Assembly: GCF_003545715.1 (NCBI RefSeq)
Contig: NZ_QVNU01000002.1
Span: 124,001 to 188,000, forward strand
Direction of reading: 5' to 3'
DNA length: 64,000 nucleotides
From: Taibaiella koreensis
Lineage (GTDB): Bacteria; Bacteroidota; Bacteroidia; Chitinophagales; Chitinophagaceae
The position numbers were made by a program, and so were the translations under genes. Position 1 is the stretch's first letter. Each line of letters starts with the position of its first letter. The notes beneath the pieces are model-generated. The model had not been told where the DNA came from. It was given only the letters and a program-made list of their open reading frames with translations, and did no database searches. Positions 25,516 through 34,966 of the stretch are shown piece by piece.

Positions 25516-26877
25516 CTATGCTTTTTCCATCTCGGCAGCAATGAGCTTTTCAAGATAGGTACGCAAGGCGGGTATCTTTACTTTTTCGGTAACGTCGAAA
25601 GCGAAGGCATTGACCATCATATTTTTTGCCATTTGCTCGCCGATGCCCCGGGTTTGCAGGTAAAACAGGGCATCTTTGTTGATCTGCCCAATGGTGGTAC
25701 CGTGGCTGCATTTTACATCATCGGCAAAAATCTCCAGCTGCGGCTTGGCATTTACCGAAGCCTTTTCGCTGAAGAGAATATTGTTGCTCTGCTGGAAAGC
25801 GTTGGTCTTTTGGGCGTCCTGATAAACGAAGATCTTACCGTTGAACACAGCCTTGGAGTTATCGAGCAATACGCCTTTATACAGCTGGTTGCTTTCGCCA
25901 TGCGGCTGCTTGTGATGTACTTCGGTATGATTGTCTACCAGCTGCTGGCCGGCGGTAAGATACAAGCCATACAGGTGGCTCTCCAGCTCCGGTGCGTTGA
26001 GATGCAGGACCAGGTTGTTGCGCACCAGGTCGGTACCGGGAAGCGTAAAGGTATAGTTGCTGTAATTGCTATGCTTCTCCTGGGTAGCCTCTACGCGCTG
26101 TACAAAACGCATGCCTTTACGGCCGGTCTGTATATCGTAATGGTGGAAATGAGCATTTTCGCCTACGGCGATCTCCGTAACACCGTTTACAAAAAGCGGC
26201 TGCGCCTCGTTGTCGGAGATAGTCGTTTCGATTACTTCGAGCGAAGCATTGGGATGCACCACAATCAGGTGACGGGGCTGTACAAAGGCGGGTCCGCCGG
26301 CCAGCAACACATTTACCAGATGCAGGGGCTTATCCAGTACACAGCCTTTCGGCGCTTCGATGTATAATCCTTCATTGTACAAGGCTGTATTCAGCGCCAC
26401 AAAGGCATTATCCTTCAGCGTAGCGATCTTACCGAAATGTTTTTGGAAAGAAGGATCTTGTTCCGCACCGGCAAATGACCGTATCTGCAGCTGCTCCTGC
26501 GCCGGCAATACCGAAAGGCCCGCGTTAATCTTGCCATTCACAGTAACCAGGCGATAAGCGCCCTTTTGCTCGCCCTTGAGCGATTGCTGCAATGCCTCCA
26601 GATGATGGGCGACCAGCGCTGCTGTTGTGCTGAACTCCTCGGGGCTGAGCTCCTGGAGGATCACATCCAGCTCATAATCTTCCTTCAGGAAGGGCAATAT
26701 ATTGGTATACTTCCATTCTTCTTCACGGATAGAAGGGAAGCCTGTAGATTTGAATATATCGAAAGCCTCCCGGCGCAAAGCCTGTAAAGCTTCGCTCCCG
26801 CTCTGCAACGAAGCGATCTCAAACTTCGCTGCGATGCTTTCGTATAAAGGCGTTTCCAATTGATTGATCATTATCAT
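25516..26877 (-). CDS. sufD: Fe-S cluster assembly protein SufD
   Basis: 453 residues; ATGs at 26877 and 26871 are both possible. SufD pairs with SufB in the SufBC2D scaffold that builds iron-sulfur clusters in the cytosol. The C-terminal beta-helix carries the family features 'NNLVLHLNAPELESHLYGLYL', 'DNHTEVHHKQPHGESNQLYKGVL', 'DDVKCSHGTTIGQINKDALFYLQTRGI'. The 'VKCSHG' and 'EEWKYTN' motifs are typical. It is third in the order sufB-sufC-sufD. No sufS or sufE follows: a hairpin closes the operon, so the cysteine desulfurase must be elsewhere. Confidence 0.94.
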   Translation of the reverse strand: MIMINQLETPLYESIAAKFEIASLQSGSEALQALRREAFDIFKSTGFPSIREEEWKYTNILPFLKEDYELDVILQELSPEEFSTTAALVAHHLEALQQSLKGEQKGAYRLVTVNGKINAGLSVLPAQEQLQIRSFAGAEQDPSFQKHFGKIATLKDNAFVALNTALYNEGLYIEAPKGCVLDKPLHLVNVLLAGGPAFVQPRHLIVVHPNASLEVIETTISDNEAQPLFVNGVTEIAVGENAHFHHYDIQTGRKGMRFVQRVEATQEKHSNYSNYTFTLPGTDLVRNNLVLHLNAPELESHLYGLYLTAGQQLVDNHTEVHHKQPHGESNQLYKGVLLDNSKAVFNGKIFVYQDAQKTNAFQQSNNILFSEKASVNAKPQLEIFADDVKCSHGTTIGQINKDALFYLQTRGIGEQMAKNMMVNAFAFDVTEKVKIPALRTYLEKLIAAEMEKA

Positions 26878-26943
26878 TATTGAAATTTTTCAGTGCTACA
26901 CTAATGTTCCGCACGGAAGCGGCACATTCTGCAAACGCCGCAT

Positions 26944-27696
26944 TTAGTGGATGGCCTCTTCGCGGATCCAGTCGTATCCTTTTTCTTCCAGCTCCAGGGC
27001 CAGGTTCTTATCGCCGGTCTTGACGATCTTACCATCGCTCAGCACGTGTACAAAATCGGGGACGATGTAGTCGAGCAGGCGCTGGTAGTGGGTAATGATG
27101 ATAAAGGCATTCTTATCGCTGCGCAGCTTGTTCACACCACGGGATACAATACGCAGGGCGTCGATGTCCAGACCCGAGTCGGTTTCGTCGAGAATAGCCA
27201 GCTTGGGTTCCAGCATAGCCAGCTGGAAGATCTCGTTGCGTTTTTTCTCGCCGCCGGAGAATCCTTCATTCAGTGAACGGTTCACCAGCTTGGCGTCAAA
27301 CTCCACCAGCTTCTGCCTTTCCCGGGACAGGGCCAGAAACTCTTTGGCGCTCAATGGCTCAAGACCCTTATAGGTGCGGATCTCGTTCATTGCTGTCTTC
27401 AGGAAGTTGATATTGGATACACCGGGTATCTCGATCGGGTATTGGAACGCCAGGAATACGCCTTCGCGGGCGCGATCTTCGGGCGACATGTCGAGCAGGT
27501 CTTTCCCATCAAGGGTAACGCTGCCCTGGGTCACCTCGTAGTTGGGCCGGCCGGAAAGCACTGATGCCAGCGAGCTTTTGCCTGCGCCGTTGGGCCCCAT
27601 GATCGCATGCACTTCGCCTGGTTTCACTTCCAGGTTCAGACCTTTTAAGATTTCTTTTTCTTCTACTCCGGCGTGAAGGTTTTTAATCGATAGCAC
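26944..27696 (-). CDS. sufC: Fe-S cluster assembly ATPase SufC
   Basis: 250 residues, the normal size. It is an ABC-type ATPase that drives conformational change in SufBCD. Walker A is 'GPNGAGKSSLA' (about 35-45), the signature is 'FSGGEKKRNEI', and Walker B 'LAILDETDSGLDIDAL' has the SufC-specific D-E-T-D-S-G-L-D run. It lies between sufB and sufD, with 66 bp to sufD and 83 bp to sufB. The latter gap is mostly a heptamer repeat. Confidence 0.96.
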   Translation of the reverse strand: MLSIKNLHAGVEEKEILKGLNLEVKPGEVHAIMGPNGAGKSSLASVLSGRPNYEVTQGSVTLDGKDLLDMSPEDRAREGVFLAFQYPIEIPGVSNINFLKTAMNEIRTYKGLEPLSAKEFLALSRERQKLVEFDAKLVNRSLNEGFSGGEKKRNEIFQLAMLEPKLAILDETDSGLDIDALRIVSRGVNKLRSDKNAFIIITHYQRLLDYIVPDFVHVLSDGKIVKTGDKNLALELEEKGYDWIREEAIH

Positions 27697-27713
27697 TACT
27701 GAATTTTATTTTA

Positions 27714-27769
27714 AGGTATCAGGTATTGAGTACTGGGTATTGAGTATTGGGTATTGGGTACTGGGTATT
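27714..27769. repeat. Heptamer tandem repeat inside the suf operon
   Basis: Eight consecutive 7-bp units (AGGTATC, AGGTATT, GAGTACT, GGGTATT, GAGTATT, GGGTATT, GGGTACT, GGGTATT) fill most of the gap between the sufB stop (27780) and the sufC start (27696). The ribosome site of sufC lies in the remaining 17 bp. Confidence 0.85.
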
Positions 27770-27779
27770 GAACTTTTCT

Positions 27780-29225
27780 TTATCCTACACTGCCTTCCAG
27801 CGATATTGCCAGCAGCTTCTGCGCTTCTACGGCAAATTCCATGGGCAGCTTGTTCAGCACTTCTTTGGCAAAGCCATTTACAATCAGCTCTACTGCTTTT
27901 TCAGTATCGATGCCCCTGGCATTAAGATAGAATATCTGGTCTTCACCTATCTTGGAGGTGGTGGCCTCATGCTCCAGGGTCGCCGTATTGTTTTTTGATT
28001 CGATATAAGGGAAGGTATGCGCACCGCAACGATCACCGATCAGCATGGAATCGCATTGGGTAAAGTTCCGGGCATTGGCCGCCTTTGCCCCTATCTGCAC
28101 CAGTCCGCGGTAGCTATTCTGGCCATTGCCGGCCGAGATGCCCTTGGATATAATGCGGCTGCGGGTATTGGCGCCCAGGTGATACATTTTAGTACCGGTA
28201 TCGGCGATCTGCTTGCCTTTGGTTACAGCCACACTATAGAATTCACCATAGCTGTTGTCGCCCTGCAGGATCACGCTGGGATATTTCCAGGTAATGGCCG
28301 AACCGGTCTCTACCTGTGTCCAGGAAATATGTGCATTGGCGCCTTTGCATATGCCGCGCTTAGTTACGAAGTTGTATACGCCACCTTTACCATCCTTATC
28401 GCCGGGGTACCAATTCTGAACGGTCGAGTATTTTACTTCGGCATTATCCAGCGCAACGATCTCCACCACTGCGGCATGAAGCTGGTGCTCGTCCCGCATG
28501 GGTGCGGTACAACCTTCCAGGTAGCTTACATAGGCATCCTTGTCGGCAATGATCAGCGTCCGTTCAAACTGTCCGGTATTGGCGGCATTGATCCGGAAAT
28601 AGGTGCTCAGCTCCATAGGAGAGCGCACTCCCGGCGGGATATAAACAAATGAGCCATCGGAAAATACCGCGGCATTCAGCGCAGCAAAAACGTTATCGGA
28701 ATGGGGCACTACAGTACCCAGGTATTTCTTTACCAGCTCGGGATGTTCCTGTACGGCTTCACCAAAAGAGCAAAAGATGATCCCCAGCTTTTTCAGTTCT
28801 TCCTTATAGGTGGTTGCTACCGATACACTGTCAAAAACCGCATCTACAGCTACGCCGGCGAGTGTTTTTTGTTCGGAAAGCGGGATGCCCAGCTTTTTGA
28901 ACGTTTCCAGCAGTTCGGGATCGACCTGGTCCAGGCTTTCGTATTTGACCTTCTGTTTGGGCGCAGCATAATAGGAAATGGCTTGAAAATCCATTTCCGG
29001 CATTTTAAAGTTTTGCCAGGAGGGCAGCTCCATTTTCTGGAATGCACGGAAAGCTTTCAAACGCCATTCGAGCAGCCACTCGGGCTCATTCTTCTTTTTG
29101 GAGATAAAATGAATGGTTTCTTCGTTTAATCCTGGAGGCAGGATATCCATCTCAATGTCGGTAACGAAGCCATGCTCATACTCTTTACCGGCAATTTCCT
29201 CTAAAAAATCAGTACTGTTTTCCAT
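27780..29225 (-). CDS. sufB: Fe-S cluster assembly protein SufB
   Basis: 481 residues, the normal size. It is the scaffold subunit on which the cluster forms. It shows '[19 protein letters not shown]', '[43 protein letters not shown]', '[19 protein letters not shown]' and the C-terminal '[20 protein letters not shown]', with the conserved Cys and Glu residues of the family. It is first gene of sufBCD. A TACCTTTG -7 element lies 42 bp before the start codon. I see no iron- or IscR-type operator that I can support. Confidence 0.96.
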   Translation of the reverse strand: MENSTDFLEEIAGKEYEHGFVTDIEMDILPPGLNEETIHFISKKKNEPEWLLEWRLKAFRAFQKMELPSWQNFKMPEMDFQAISYYAAPKQKVKYESLDQVDPELLETFKKLGIPLSEQKTLAGVAVDAVFDSVSVATTYKEELKKLGIIFCSFGEAVQEHPELVKKYLGTVVPHSDNVFAALNAAVFSDGSFVYIPPGVRSPMELSTYFRINAANTGQFERTLIIADKDAYVSYLEGCTAPMRDEHQLHAAVVEIVALDNAEVKYSTVQNWYPGDKDGKGGVYNFVTKRGICKGANAHISWTQVETGSAITWKYPSVILQGDNSYGEFYSVAVTKGKQIADTGTKMYHLGANTRSRIISKGISAGNGQNSYRGLVQIGAKAANARNFTQCDSMLIGDRCGAHTFPYIESKNNTATLEHEATTSKIGEDQIFYLNARGIDTEKAVELIVNGFAKEVLNKLPMEFAVEAQKLLAISLEGSVG

Positions 29226-29266
29226 AATTACTAACCCCGAATCAGGGAGTCCCCCGATTTAGTCTG

Positions 29267-29274
29267 CAAAGGTA
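29267..29274 (-). promoter_or_regulatory. -7 promoter element of sufBCD
   Basis: Minus-strand TACCTTTG, an exact TAnnTTTG. No -33 TTG at the usual spacing. Confidence 0.5.
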
Positions 29275-29445
29275 CGATCAAAAAGCCGCAATGCGAAGGA
29301 CTAATGATAAAAGGTTTCTATGTAGGGATTAAAAGCACCGGGAGATCAAAAAGCCGCTCATGCAGCATCGAAAGGCCTTTTACAGACATTTTTGTGACAA
29401 AAGAATGTCTTTAGCCACCAGCTATCTCCCCGGCCGGCCTTATGC

Positions 29446-30960
29446 TCAACCAGCGGCATTGAACGGGGCCGGCAGATTGTCGGGAAAATACTGATCGGAG
29501 AGCCGGACGAACTCGTCGCCACGCATAAAAATGCTCATATCCACCTCTTCAAAGCTTTTCTTGCCGCAGGCGGCCAGCAGTTCCATCGCCGCATGCAGGG
29601 TATTGTGATGAAAATGCCGGACGCGGTCTTTCTTTTCGCCGACCACCAGGCCTTTCATCAGCATTTTATCCTGGGTAGCCACACCGGTGGGGCATACATT
29701 GGTATTGCAACGCAGCGCCTGGATACATCCGAGGGAGAACATGAAGCCCCGTGCGCTATTGCACATATCGGCGCCCAGGGCCAGCGCCCGGAGCAAAGAA
29801 ACGGCACTGAGTATTTTACCGCTGCAGATCAACCGCAGCTTTTCCCGTATCCCCAGCCGGACCAGGGTTTGCTGCACAAAAATGAGCGCAGGCTCCAGCG
29901 GCATGCCTACGGCATCCGAAAACTCAAGCGGCGCTGCACCGGTACCGCCTTCAGCCCCATCAATAGTAATAAAATCGGGATAAATACCGGTACGGTTCAT
30001 CTCTTCACACAGCTCGGTAAATTCGCTGGCCTTACCGATGCAAAGCTTGAAGCCTACCGGCTTACCGCCACTCAGTTCGCGCAACTTACCGATAAAGGCT
30101 ATAAAACCGGCTGCATCGGAGAATGCCGAATGCCCGGGAGGCGACAATACGTCCACATGCGGATCGATGCCCCGTATGCGCGCGATCGCTTCTGTATTTT
30201 TGGCAGCGGGCAATACGCCGCCATGCCCTGGTTTGGCGCCTTGCGAGATCTTGAGCTCGATCATTTTTACCTGTGGCAATGCCGCCTTCTGCCGGAATTT
30301 TTCGGCGTCGAAATTGCCTTCAGGTGTACGGCAGCCGAAATACCCGGTACCGATCTGCCACACCACATCTCCTCCGCCGAGGTGATAGTCGGTAAGCCCT
30401 CCTTCGCCGGTATTCTGATAAAAGCCGCCTTCCTGCGCACCTTTATTAACCGCCATTACCGCATGAGCGCTCAGGGAGCCAAAGCTCATCGCGGAAACAT
30501 TGAACAGGGAAGCGGAATAGGGCTGGCTACACTGCGGACCGCCCACAACGATGCGAGGCAGCTCTTTCAATACAGGTGCGGGATAGATCGAATGACGCAG
30601 GCCTTCATAGTCGGCCGCATTTACCTCCAGCTGGGTACCAAACGGTGTGGTGGCATCTATATTTTTGGCGCGCTGATAAGCCAGGGCCCTTTGCTGACGG
30701 GAAAAAGGCCGCCCATCGGTATTGCGCTCAATAAAGTACTGTTGGAGCTCGGGAGAAATGAATTCGAAGAAATAACGAAAATAACCCAGCACCGGGAAGT
30801 TGCGCAGGATAGTGTGGCTACCCTGCGAAGCATTGGCAAGCCCTATGATAAGCAGGATGGCCAGTACCACCGGCAACCACAGCCAAACAGGATAAAACCA
30901 GGCCAACACTGTTGCAGCCAGGAAAAGGGGAACAAGCAGACGGAAGAAAAGCGTCCTCAT
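29446..30960 (-). CDS. FMN-binding glutamate synthase family protein
   Basis: 504 residues. Two N-terminal hydrophobic helices (about 5-50) are followed by the FMN-binding TIM barrel of the glutamate synthase large subunit ('MSFGSLSAHAVMAVNKGAQEGGFYQNTGEGGL', 'SQGAKPGHGGVLPA', 'DGAEGGTGAAPLEFSDAVGMPL'). The cluster 'CIQALRCNTNVCPTG' has the Cys spacing of the 3Fe-4S site. It lacks the glutaminase and C-terminal domains of GltB, so it is a stand-alone membrane-associated homologue. The substrate of such short forms is not established. Single gene. Confidence 0.9.
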   Translation of the reverse strand: MRTLFFRLLVPLFLAATVLAWFYPVWLWLPVVLAILLIIGLANASQGSHTILRNFPVLGYFRYFFEFISPELQQYFIERNTDGRPFSRQQRALAYQRAKNIDATTPFGTQLEVNAADYEGLRHSIYPAPVLKELPRIVVGGPQCSQPYSASLFNVSAMSFGSLSAHAVMAVNKGAQEGGFYQNTGEGGLTDYHLGGGDVVWQIGTGYFGCRTPEGNFDAEKFRQKAALPQVKMIELKISQGAKPGHGGVLPAAKNTEAIARIRGIDPHVDVLSPPGHSAFSDAAGFIAFIGKLRELSGGKPVGFKLCIGKASEFTELCEEMNRTGIYPDFITIDGAEGGTGAAPLEFSDAVGMPLEPALIFVQQTLVRLGIREKLRLICSGKILSAVSLLRALALGADMCNSARGFMFSLGCIQALRCNTNVCPTGVATQDKMLMKGLVVGEKKDRVRHFHHNTLHAAMELLAACGKKSFEEVDMSIFMRGDEFVRLSDQYFPDNLPAPFNAAG

Positions 30961-31126
30961 AGACCATATGTTTGATTAAAGATAGACAAAGCATTTGCTA
31001 ATAAAATGTGATGCAACATTTCCTATAGATTTAAATACCGGGTTACGGGTATTGTTTTGCAGCCAGCCCCTGAATTACCTTCGTCATACACGGAGATGCT
31101 CCGGATAAACCAAACCCAAAATAAAG

Positions 31127-31327
31127 ATGAAAAAGAAACAGATCCACTTGCCGCAGAAGCTTGTGATCCGAAAAGAGCAGCTGGGCCCGCTGGAAAAGGG
31201 AAAATAATTTGCGGTTGCGGGAGGCATCCCTCCTACTGCCCACCCTTATGATGCCCGTTGCCAGACCTACCTCGACACTTGCGCTACGATCCCGTACGAG
31301 GGGCATATGTGCAATATTTTCTGTTAA
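31127..31327 (+). pseudogene. Precursor peptide 2, interrupted by an in-frame TAA
   Basis: Reading from ATG 31127 gives the leader MKKKQIHLPQKLVIRKEQLG and onward to codon 26. TAA at 31205-31207 follows. The same frame then continues as FAVAGG and a Cys-rich core ('CQTYLDTCATIPYEGHMC', then 'NIFC') to a normal stop at 31327, 67 codons in all. Length, GG site and core match the intact neighbours, so a single base change (for example CAA to TAA) would restore it. It is either a fresh pseudogene, a read-through gene or a sequencing error. Confidence 0.7.
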
Positions 31328-31411
31328 CACCTAACCTCATTCAGAAGCACTTATCTTCAGTCGCGCCAGCATAAACAAACCGGCGTTTCTGATGATATCA
31401 AAACCGAATTT

Positions 31412-31603
31412 ATGAAAAAGACAAAAACCGCGTTAGTAAAACAGCTATCGCTGCAAAAGAAAACAATCACCATATTGGAAAGCCCTCAGCGCATTTCGGG
31501 CGGGGCGGTCACACAAGGTGTGCGTTGCCTTACCCAAACGCCCACTTGCGGCGAAAGCTGCAATACCTTCCAACCAGGCAGGGAATATTGCATCTACTGC
31601 TGA
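31412..31603 (+). CDS. Lanthipeptide-type RiPP precursor peptide (peptide 3)
   Basis: 63 residues. The leader MKKTKTALVKQLSLQKKTI, then ISGG at 28-31, is a predicted double-Gly cleavage site. The 32-residue core has five Cys and five Thr/Ser before the last pair ('CLTQTPTCGESCNTFQPG', 'YCIYC'). It shares the C-[AN]-T-[FI] core motif with peptides 2 and 4. It is the second of three tandem copies, 84 bp before peptide 4. No modification enzyme is adjacent: the neighbours are the glutamate synthase-like gene and RNase G. Confidence 0.72.
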   Translation: MKKTKTALVKQLSLQKKTITILESPQRISGGAVTQGVRCLTQTPTCGESCNTFQPGREYCIYC

Positions 31604-31686
31604 CACTCCCTGGTTATATAACATCATTTGACGGTAGGAGAACAGATAAAACAATAATTTCTTCATTCTTAATCCCCTCAAATTGT

Positions 31687-31887
31687 ATGAAAAAGCAACA
31701 GATCCGGCTGGGCAAAAAGCTGCAGCTGACCAAAGAAACGCTTCTTGTCCTGGAAAGCCAAAGACAAATCGCCGGCGGAGCGCTCACACGGCTCCCCGCG
31801 GCTTGCGGTGCTACACGTAACGGCGAAACCTGCGCCACTTTCCGGCCCAATTCACCGTATTGCCGGCTATGTGAAATAGAGCCTTAG
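31687..31887 (+). CDS. Lanthipeptide-type RiPP precursor peptide (peptide 4)
   Basis: 66 residues from ATG 31687. A longer frame begins at 31525 inside peptide 3 in another phase and is not the natural start. The leader MKKQQIRLGKKLQLTKETLL is followed by 'IAGG' (cleavage after residue 31). The core has 'ACGATRNGETCATFRPN' and 'YCRLCEIEP', with four Cys. It is nearly the same length as peptides 2 and 3, consistent with tandem duplication and divergence of the core. A terminator follows at 31906. Confidence 0.72.
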   Translation: MKKQQIRLGKKLQLTKETLLVLESQRQIAGGALTRLPAACGATRNGETCATFRPNSPYCRLCEIEP

Positions 31888-31905
31888 GCAAACTACATTA
31901 CAACA

Positions 31906-31934
31906 AAATGCCCGGGCCTATTTCCCGGGCATTT
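31906..31934. terminator. Bidirectional intrinsic terminator
   Basis: A perfect 11-bp stem AAATGCCCGGG / CCCGGGCATTT lies between peptide 4 and the convergent RNase G gene. Confidence 0.85.
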
Positions 31935-31956
31935 CCAATTTCTTTCCAGATGCGGA

Positions 31957-33513
31957 TCAGAGCTTGATCACCTCATCGGTCTTCTTATCAAAGAAGTAAT
32001 ATTCGGTAAGCTGGTAATTGTTGTCGATATGCAATTCCAGCCATACGCCGTGCTTACGGTACCATTTCCATTGCAGCGAACGCCAGAAGCCTTTGTCTTT
32101 CAGGTAGGCGATCAGCATCGGGTGTGCGCTCAGGCGCAGCTTGCGATGGCCCTGGTTAATGAGGTACTGGAAATCTTTTTCCAGCTCATCGGTGATGAGG
32201 ATAGAAGGCCCTATCTTACCGGTGCCTTTACAGCTGGGGCATACTTCAGCCGTGCTGATGTGGATCTCGGGACGCAGCCTTTGGCGGGTGATCTGCATCA
32301 GGCCAAATTTCGATACCGGTAGTATGGTATGCCTGGCCCGGTCGTTGACCATAAGCTCGCTCATCGCGTCAAACAACTTGCGTTTGTTATCGGGCAGCTT
32401 CATATCGATGAAATCGATGATGATGATGCCGCCGATATCGCGCAGCCGTAGCTGGCGGGCGATCTCTTCGGCCGCTTCCAGGTTGGTTTTCAGGGCGCTC
32501 TCTTCCTGGTTGCCATCAGCAGCACGGGTACCGCTGTTCACGTCGATCACGTGCATGGCTTCGGTATGCTCGATAATGAGGTAGGCGCCGCTGTTCAGGT
32601 TCACGGTCTTGCCAAAGGCCGCTTTTACCTGGCGGGTAATGCCATAATGGTCAAAAATAGGTTGACCGTTATGATAAAGATTGACGATTTCTTCTTTTTC
32701 CGGGGCAATGCGGGAAACATATTCTTTGGTTTCCTGCAGGATACCTTTTTCGTTGACTACAATACGCTGAAAACTTTCGTTCAGCAGGTCGCGGAGGATG
32801 GAGGTGGTTTTTGCCTGCTCGCTCATGATGCGTTTCGGCGGCTTGGCTTCTTTAAGATTGTGCTGGATAGATTTCCATTGGTTGGCCAGGTCGGTCAGGT
32901 CGGCGTGCAGCTCGGCTGTATTTTTCCCTTCGGCGGCGGTCCTTACGATCACGCCGAAATTTTTGGGCTTGATGCTTTCCACGATCTTTTGCAGGCGTTT
33001 GCGTTCCTCACCGGAATGTATTTTACGCGACACCGATACAAAATTGTTAAAGGGGGTAAGCACCACGAATCTTCCCGGGAAGGAAAGCTCGCAGCTGAGG
33101 CGGGGGCCTTTGGAAGAGATGGGCTCTTTCAGGATCTGGACCACGATCTCGGGCTTTTGGTTCAGCACATCGGTGATCTTTCCTGTTTTGAGTATCTCAG
33201 GCTCGTTTTGAAATTTACCAAAATCAAAGCCATCAGGATTATTGTTCTTAATGGCGGTTTGGGTAAACTTCAACAACGACTTGATATAGGGACTCAGGTC
33301 GGTATAATGTAGAAAAGCATCTTTTTCGTATCCAACGTCTACGAAAGCAGCGTTGAGACCTGGCATCAGTTTTTTCACCTTGCCCAGGTACAGGTCGCCG
33401 ACAGCAAATGCCGAATTATTATGTTCGTAATGAAGCTCTACGAGTTTTTTATCTTCAAGAAGCGCAATTTCCACACCATCAGCCGACGCATTGATTATCA
33501 TTTCTTTGTTCAT
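31957..33513 (-). CDS. rng: Ribonuclease E/G family protein (RNase G)
   Basis: 518 residues. An N-terminal S1-like RNA-binding domain ('GDLYLGKVKKLMPGLNAAFVDVGYEKDAFLHY', about 35-110) precedes the RNase H-like and DNase I-like catalytic parts. 'MHVIDVNSGT' and 'GIIIIDFIDMKLPDNK' hold the two Mg-binding Asp residues. The zinc-link 'CPSCKGTGKIG' near residue 430 permits dimerisation. It processes rRNA and decays mRNA from the 5' end in the cytosol. It has no long C-terminal scaffold, so it is RNase G type. It is followed upstream by the small ribosomal protein gene and a TPR gene on the same strand. Confidence 0.94.
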   Translation of the reverse strand: MNKEMIINASADGVEIALLEDKKLVELHYEHNNSAFAVGDLYLGKVKKLMPGLNAAFVDVGYEKDAFLHYTDLSPYIKSLLKFTQTAIKNNNPDGFDFGKFQNEPEILKTGKITDVLNQKPEIVVQILKEPISSKGPRLSCELSFPGRFVVLTPFNNFVSVSRKIHSGEERKRLQKIVESIKPKNFGVIVRTAAEGKNTAELHADLTDLANQWKSIQHNLKEAKPPKRIMSEQAKTTSILRDLLNESFQRIVVNEKGILQETKEYVSRIAPEKEEIVNLYHNGQPIFDHYGITRQVKAAFGKTVNLNSGAYLIIEHTEAMHVIDVNSGTRAADGNQEESALKTNLEAAEEIARQLRLRDIGGIIIIDFIDMKLPDNKRKLFDAMSELMVNDRARHTILPVSKFGLMQITRQRLRPEIHISTAEVCPSCKGTGKIGPSILITDELEKDFQYLINQGHRKLRLSAHPMLIAYLKDKGFWRSLQWKWYRKHGVWLELHIDNNYQLTEYYFFDKKTDEVIKL

Positions 33514-33803
33514 GACATCTTTTTTGTCGTTCTGTCAAAATACTGTCGCCCTTGGTCTTTGAAAAAGGCGGGGCACAGTTTACCTATCGGTACGCTACTG
33601 CATAACCATTCGGACTGCCGGTCCTGAGACGGCTCCAGAAGAGGCATGATCCGAAGTATCGGGACATGCAGGTTATGACTAAAAAAATGTAAACCCGACA
33701 TCAGGCCCAAGAGAGCCGGAAATCCGGGTTAGCATTTTTATATTCAGCATAAAACCAAAGCTGGCAACAAGTTCTATTCCCAACGATGGCTTATCAAGCG
33801 TAC

Positions 33804-33899
33804 TTATTTCTTCTTGCTCTTATGGCGATTTTTTCTCAGGCGCTTCTTACGTTTGTGCGTTGCAATCTTATGACGTTTCCTCTTTTTACCACTTGGCAT
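33804..33899 (-). CDS. AURKAIP1/COX24-type small ribosomal protein
   Basis: 31 residues, MPSGKKRKRHKIATHKRKKR and onward to SKKK, almost wholly Lys, Arg and His. This is the short AURKAIP1/COX24 domain protein that Bacteroidota encode, related to mitochondrial mS38, which threads into the small ribosomal subunit (family knowledge). It lies 87 bp behind the TPR gene at 33986 on the same strand. It is too short for most gene finders. Confidence 0.85.
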   Translation of the reverse strand: MPSGKKRKRHKIATHKRKKRLRKNRHKSKKK

Positions 33900-33985
33900 A
33901 GTTCAAATAATTTTGTTGTTAAAAAAAATGATTTTATTCAAAGTACTTTTTACAGTCTTTCCACTTTCATGCTTTCAGGACAAGC

Positions 33986-34852
33986 CTAAAAGGTTTTCAT
34001 ATAATCATCCACTTCCTTCGTGAAGGCCGGATTGTTGACAATACGCTTGGCCTCGTTCAACAGTGCTTTCGCTTTGGCTACATCGCCTTTACGACGATAA
34101 GCTTCGGCCATGAACCAGTAGGCTTCCACATTTTCCTTATCTACACTAAGAATAGTGTTGCCTCTTTGTATGGCCTTATCCAGCTGTCCCGACTCTACCG
34201 CCATACGGCCCAGGATCAGGTTAACCTGGATATTGGTCGAATCTTTCCTTACAACGGTCAGCAGTTGCTCAATGCCTTTCATCGTTTCTCCGGTCCCGGC
34301 GATGTAAATCTCAGCAAGGTCAATACGCGTGGTATCATTGTCGGGATTCAGCGTTATCGATTGCTGGTAGCAGGCGATTGCTTCCTCGGCCATCCATTGC
34401 CTTACATGTGGATCACGCTCTTCGTGCAGTTCCTCTGAAAACAAATGGGCGGCAAAGTTCAGCTTTTTCTGCGAATTTTCCAATTTTCCCGATTTTCCGA
34501 AGTAATAGGCCGCAATCGAGCGGTTTTTATATTGCTGCCAGAGCTTGCCCAGGGTCTCGTAGGCCAGTATCTGCTGTTCCTTCACATCGCCCCGGGTTAT
34601 GGTATTTTCCTGGCGGCTGATCTCGGCTTGTGCTACCGGCGAGAGCTTACGTTTCGCAACGGTAAGCAAGCTGTCAAAGCGCGCTGGGGTGGGGATATTC
34701 AGCCCTGCCGCCTGACGCTCACCAGGCGTACCGCCGCCAGCCATCGGTGCTGCCGGCATTTCTTTTTTGGGGGCGACGGTGTTACCTCCGAAGTAAAGCA
34801 ATCCCGTAAGTGCCAGGGCAACTGCTATAACGATATAATGTACAGGTTTCAA
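33986..34852 (-). CDS. Membrane-anchored TPR protein
   Basis: 288 residues. One N-terminal helix (about 5-23) anchors it, and a Pro/Gly/Ala linker leads to a periplasmic TPR solenoid ('IACYQQSITLNPDNDTTRIDLAEIYIAG', 'IQVNLILGRMAVESGQLDKAIQRGNTIL', 'VEAYWFMAEAYRRKGDVAKAKALLNEAK'). It is a probable scaffold for envelope proteins with no catalytic motif. It lies upstream of the COX24-like gene and rng on the same strand. Confidence 0.85.
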   Translation of the reverse strand: MKPVHYIVIAVALALTGLLYFGGNTVAPKKEMPAAPMAGGGTPGERQAAGLNIPTPARFDSLLTVAKRKLSPVAQAEISRQENTITRGDVKEQQILAYETLGKLWQQYKNRSIAAYYFGKSGKLENSQKKLNFAAHLFSEELHEERDPHVRQWMAEEAIACYQQSITLNPDNDTTRIDLAEIYIAGTGETMKGIEQLLTVVRKDSTNIQVNLILGRMAVESGQLDKAIQRGNTILSVDKENVEAYWFMAEAYRRKGDVAKAKALLNEAKRIVNNPAFTKEVDDYMKTF

Positions 34853-34966
34853 ATGCAGAAATTTGCCGCGAAGTTACGGAAGCAAATCGGTAGGCGCTCC
34901 GGCCAAAATGGCTTTAGCGAATTATTTACGGCTAGCCGTCCCGACTCTACTAAAGGTTTGACGCCC

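Noticed and set aside
27714-27769. CRISPR or regulatory leader
   Set aside because: 7-bp perfect-period tandem array without spacers; simple microsatellite-like tract.
31057-31251. 64-aa plus-strand frame near peptide 2
   Set aside because: Out of frame with the MKK leader and the Cys core; the correct frame is the interrupted one from 31127.
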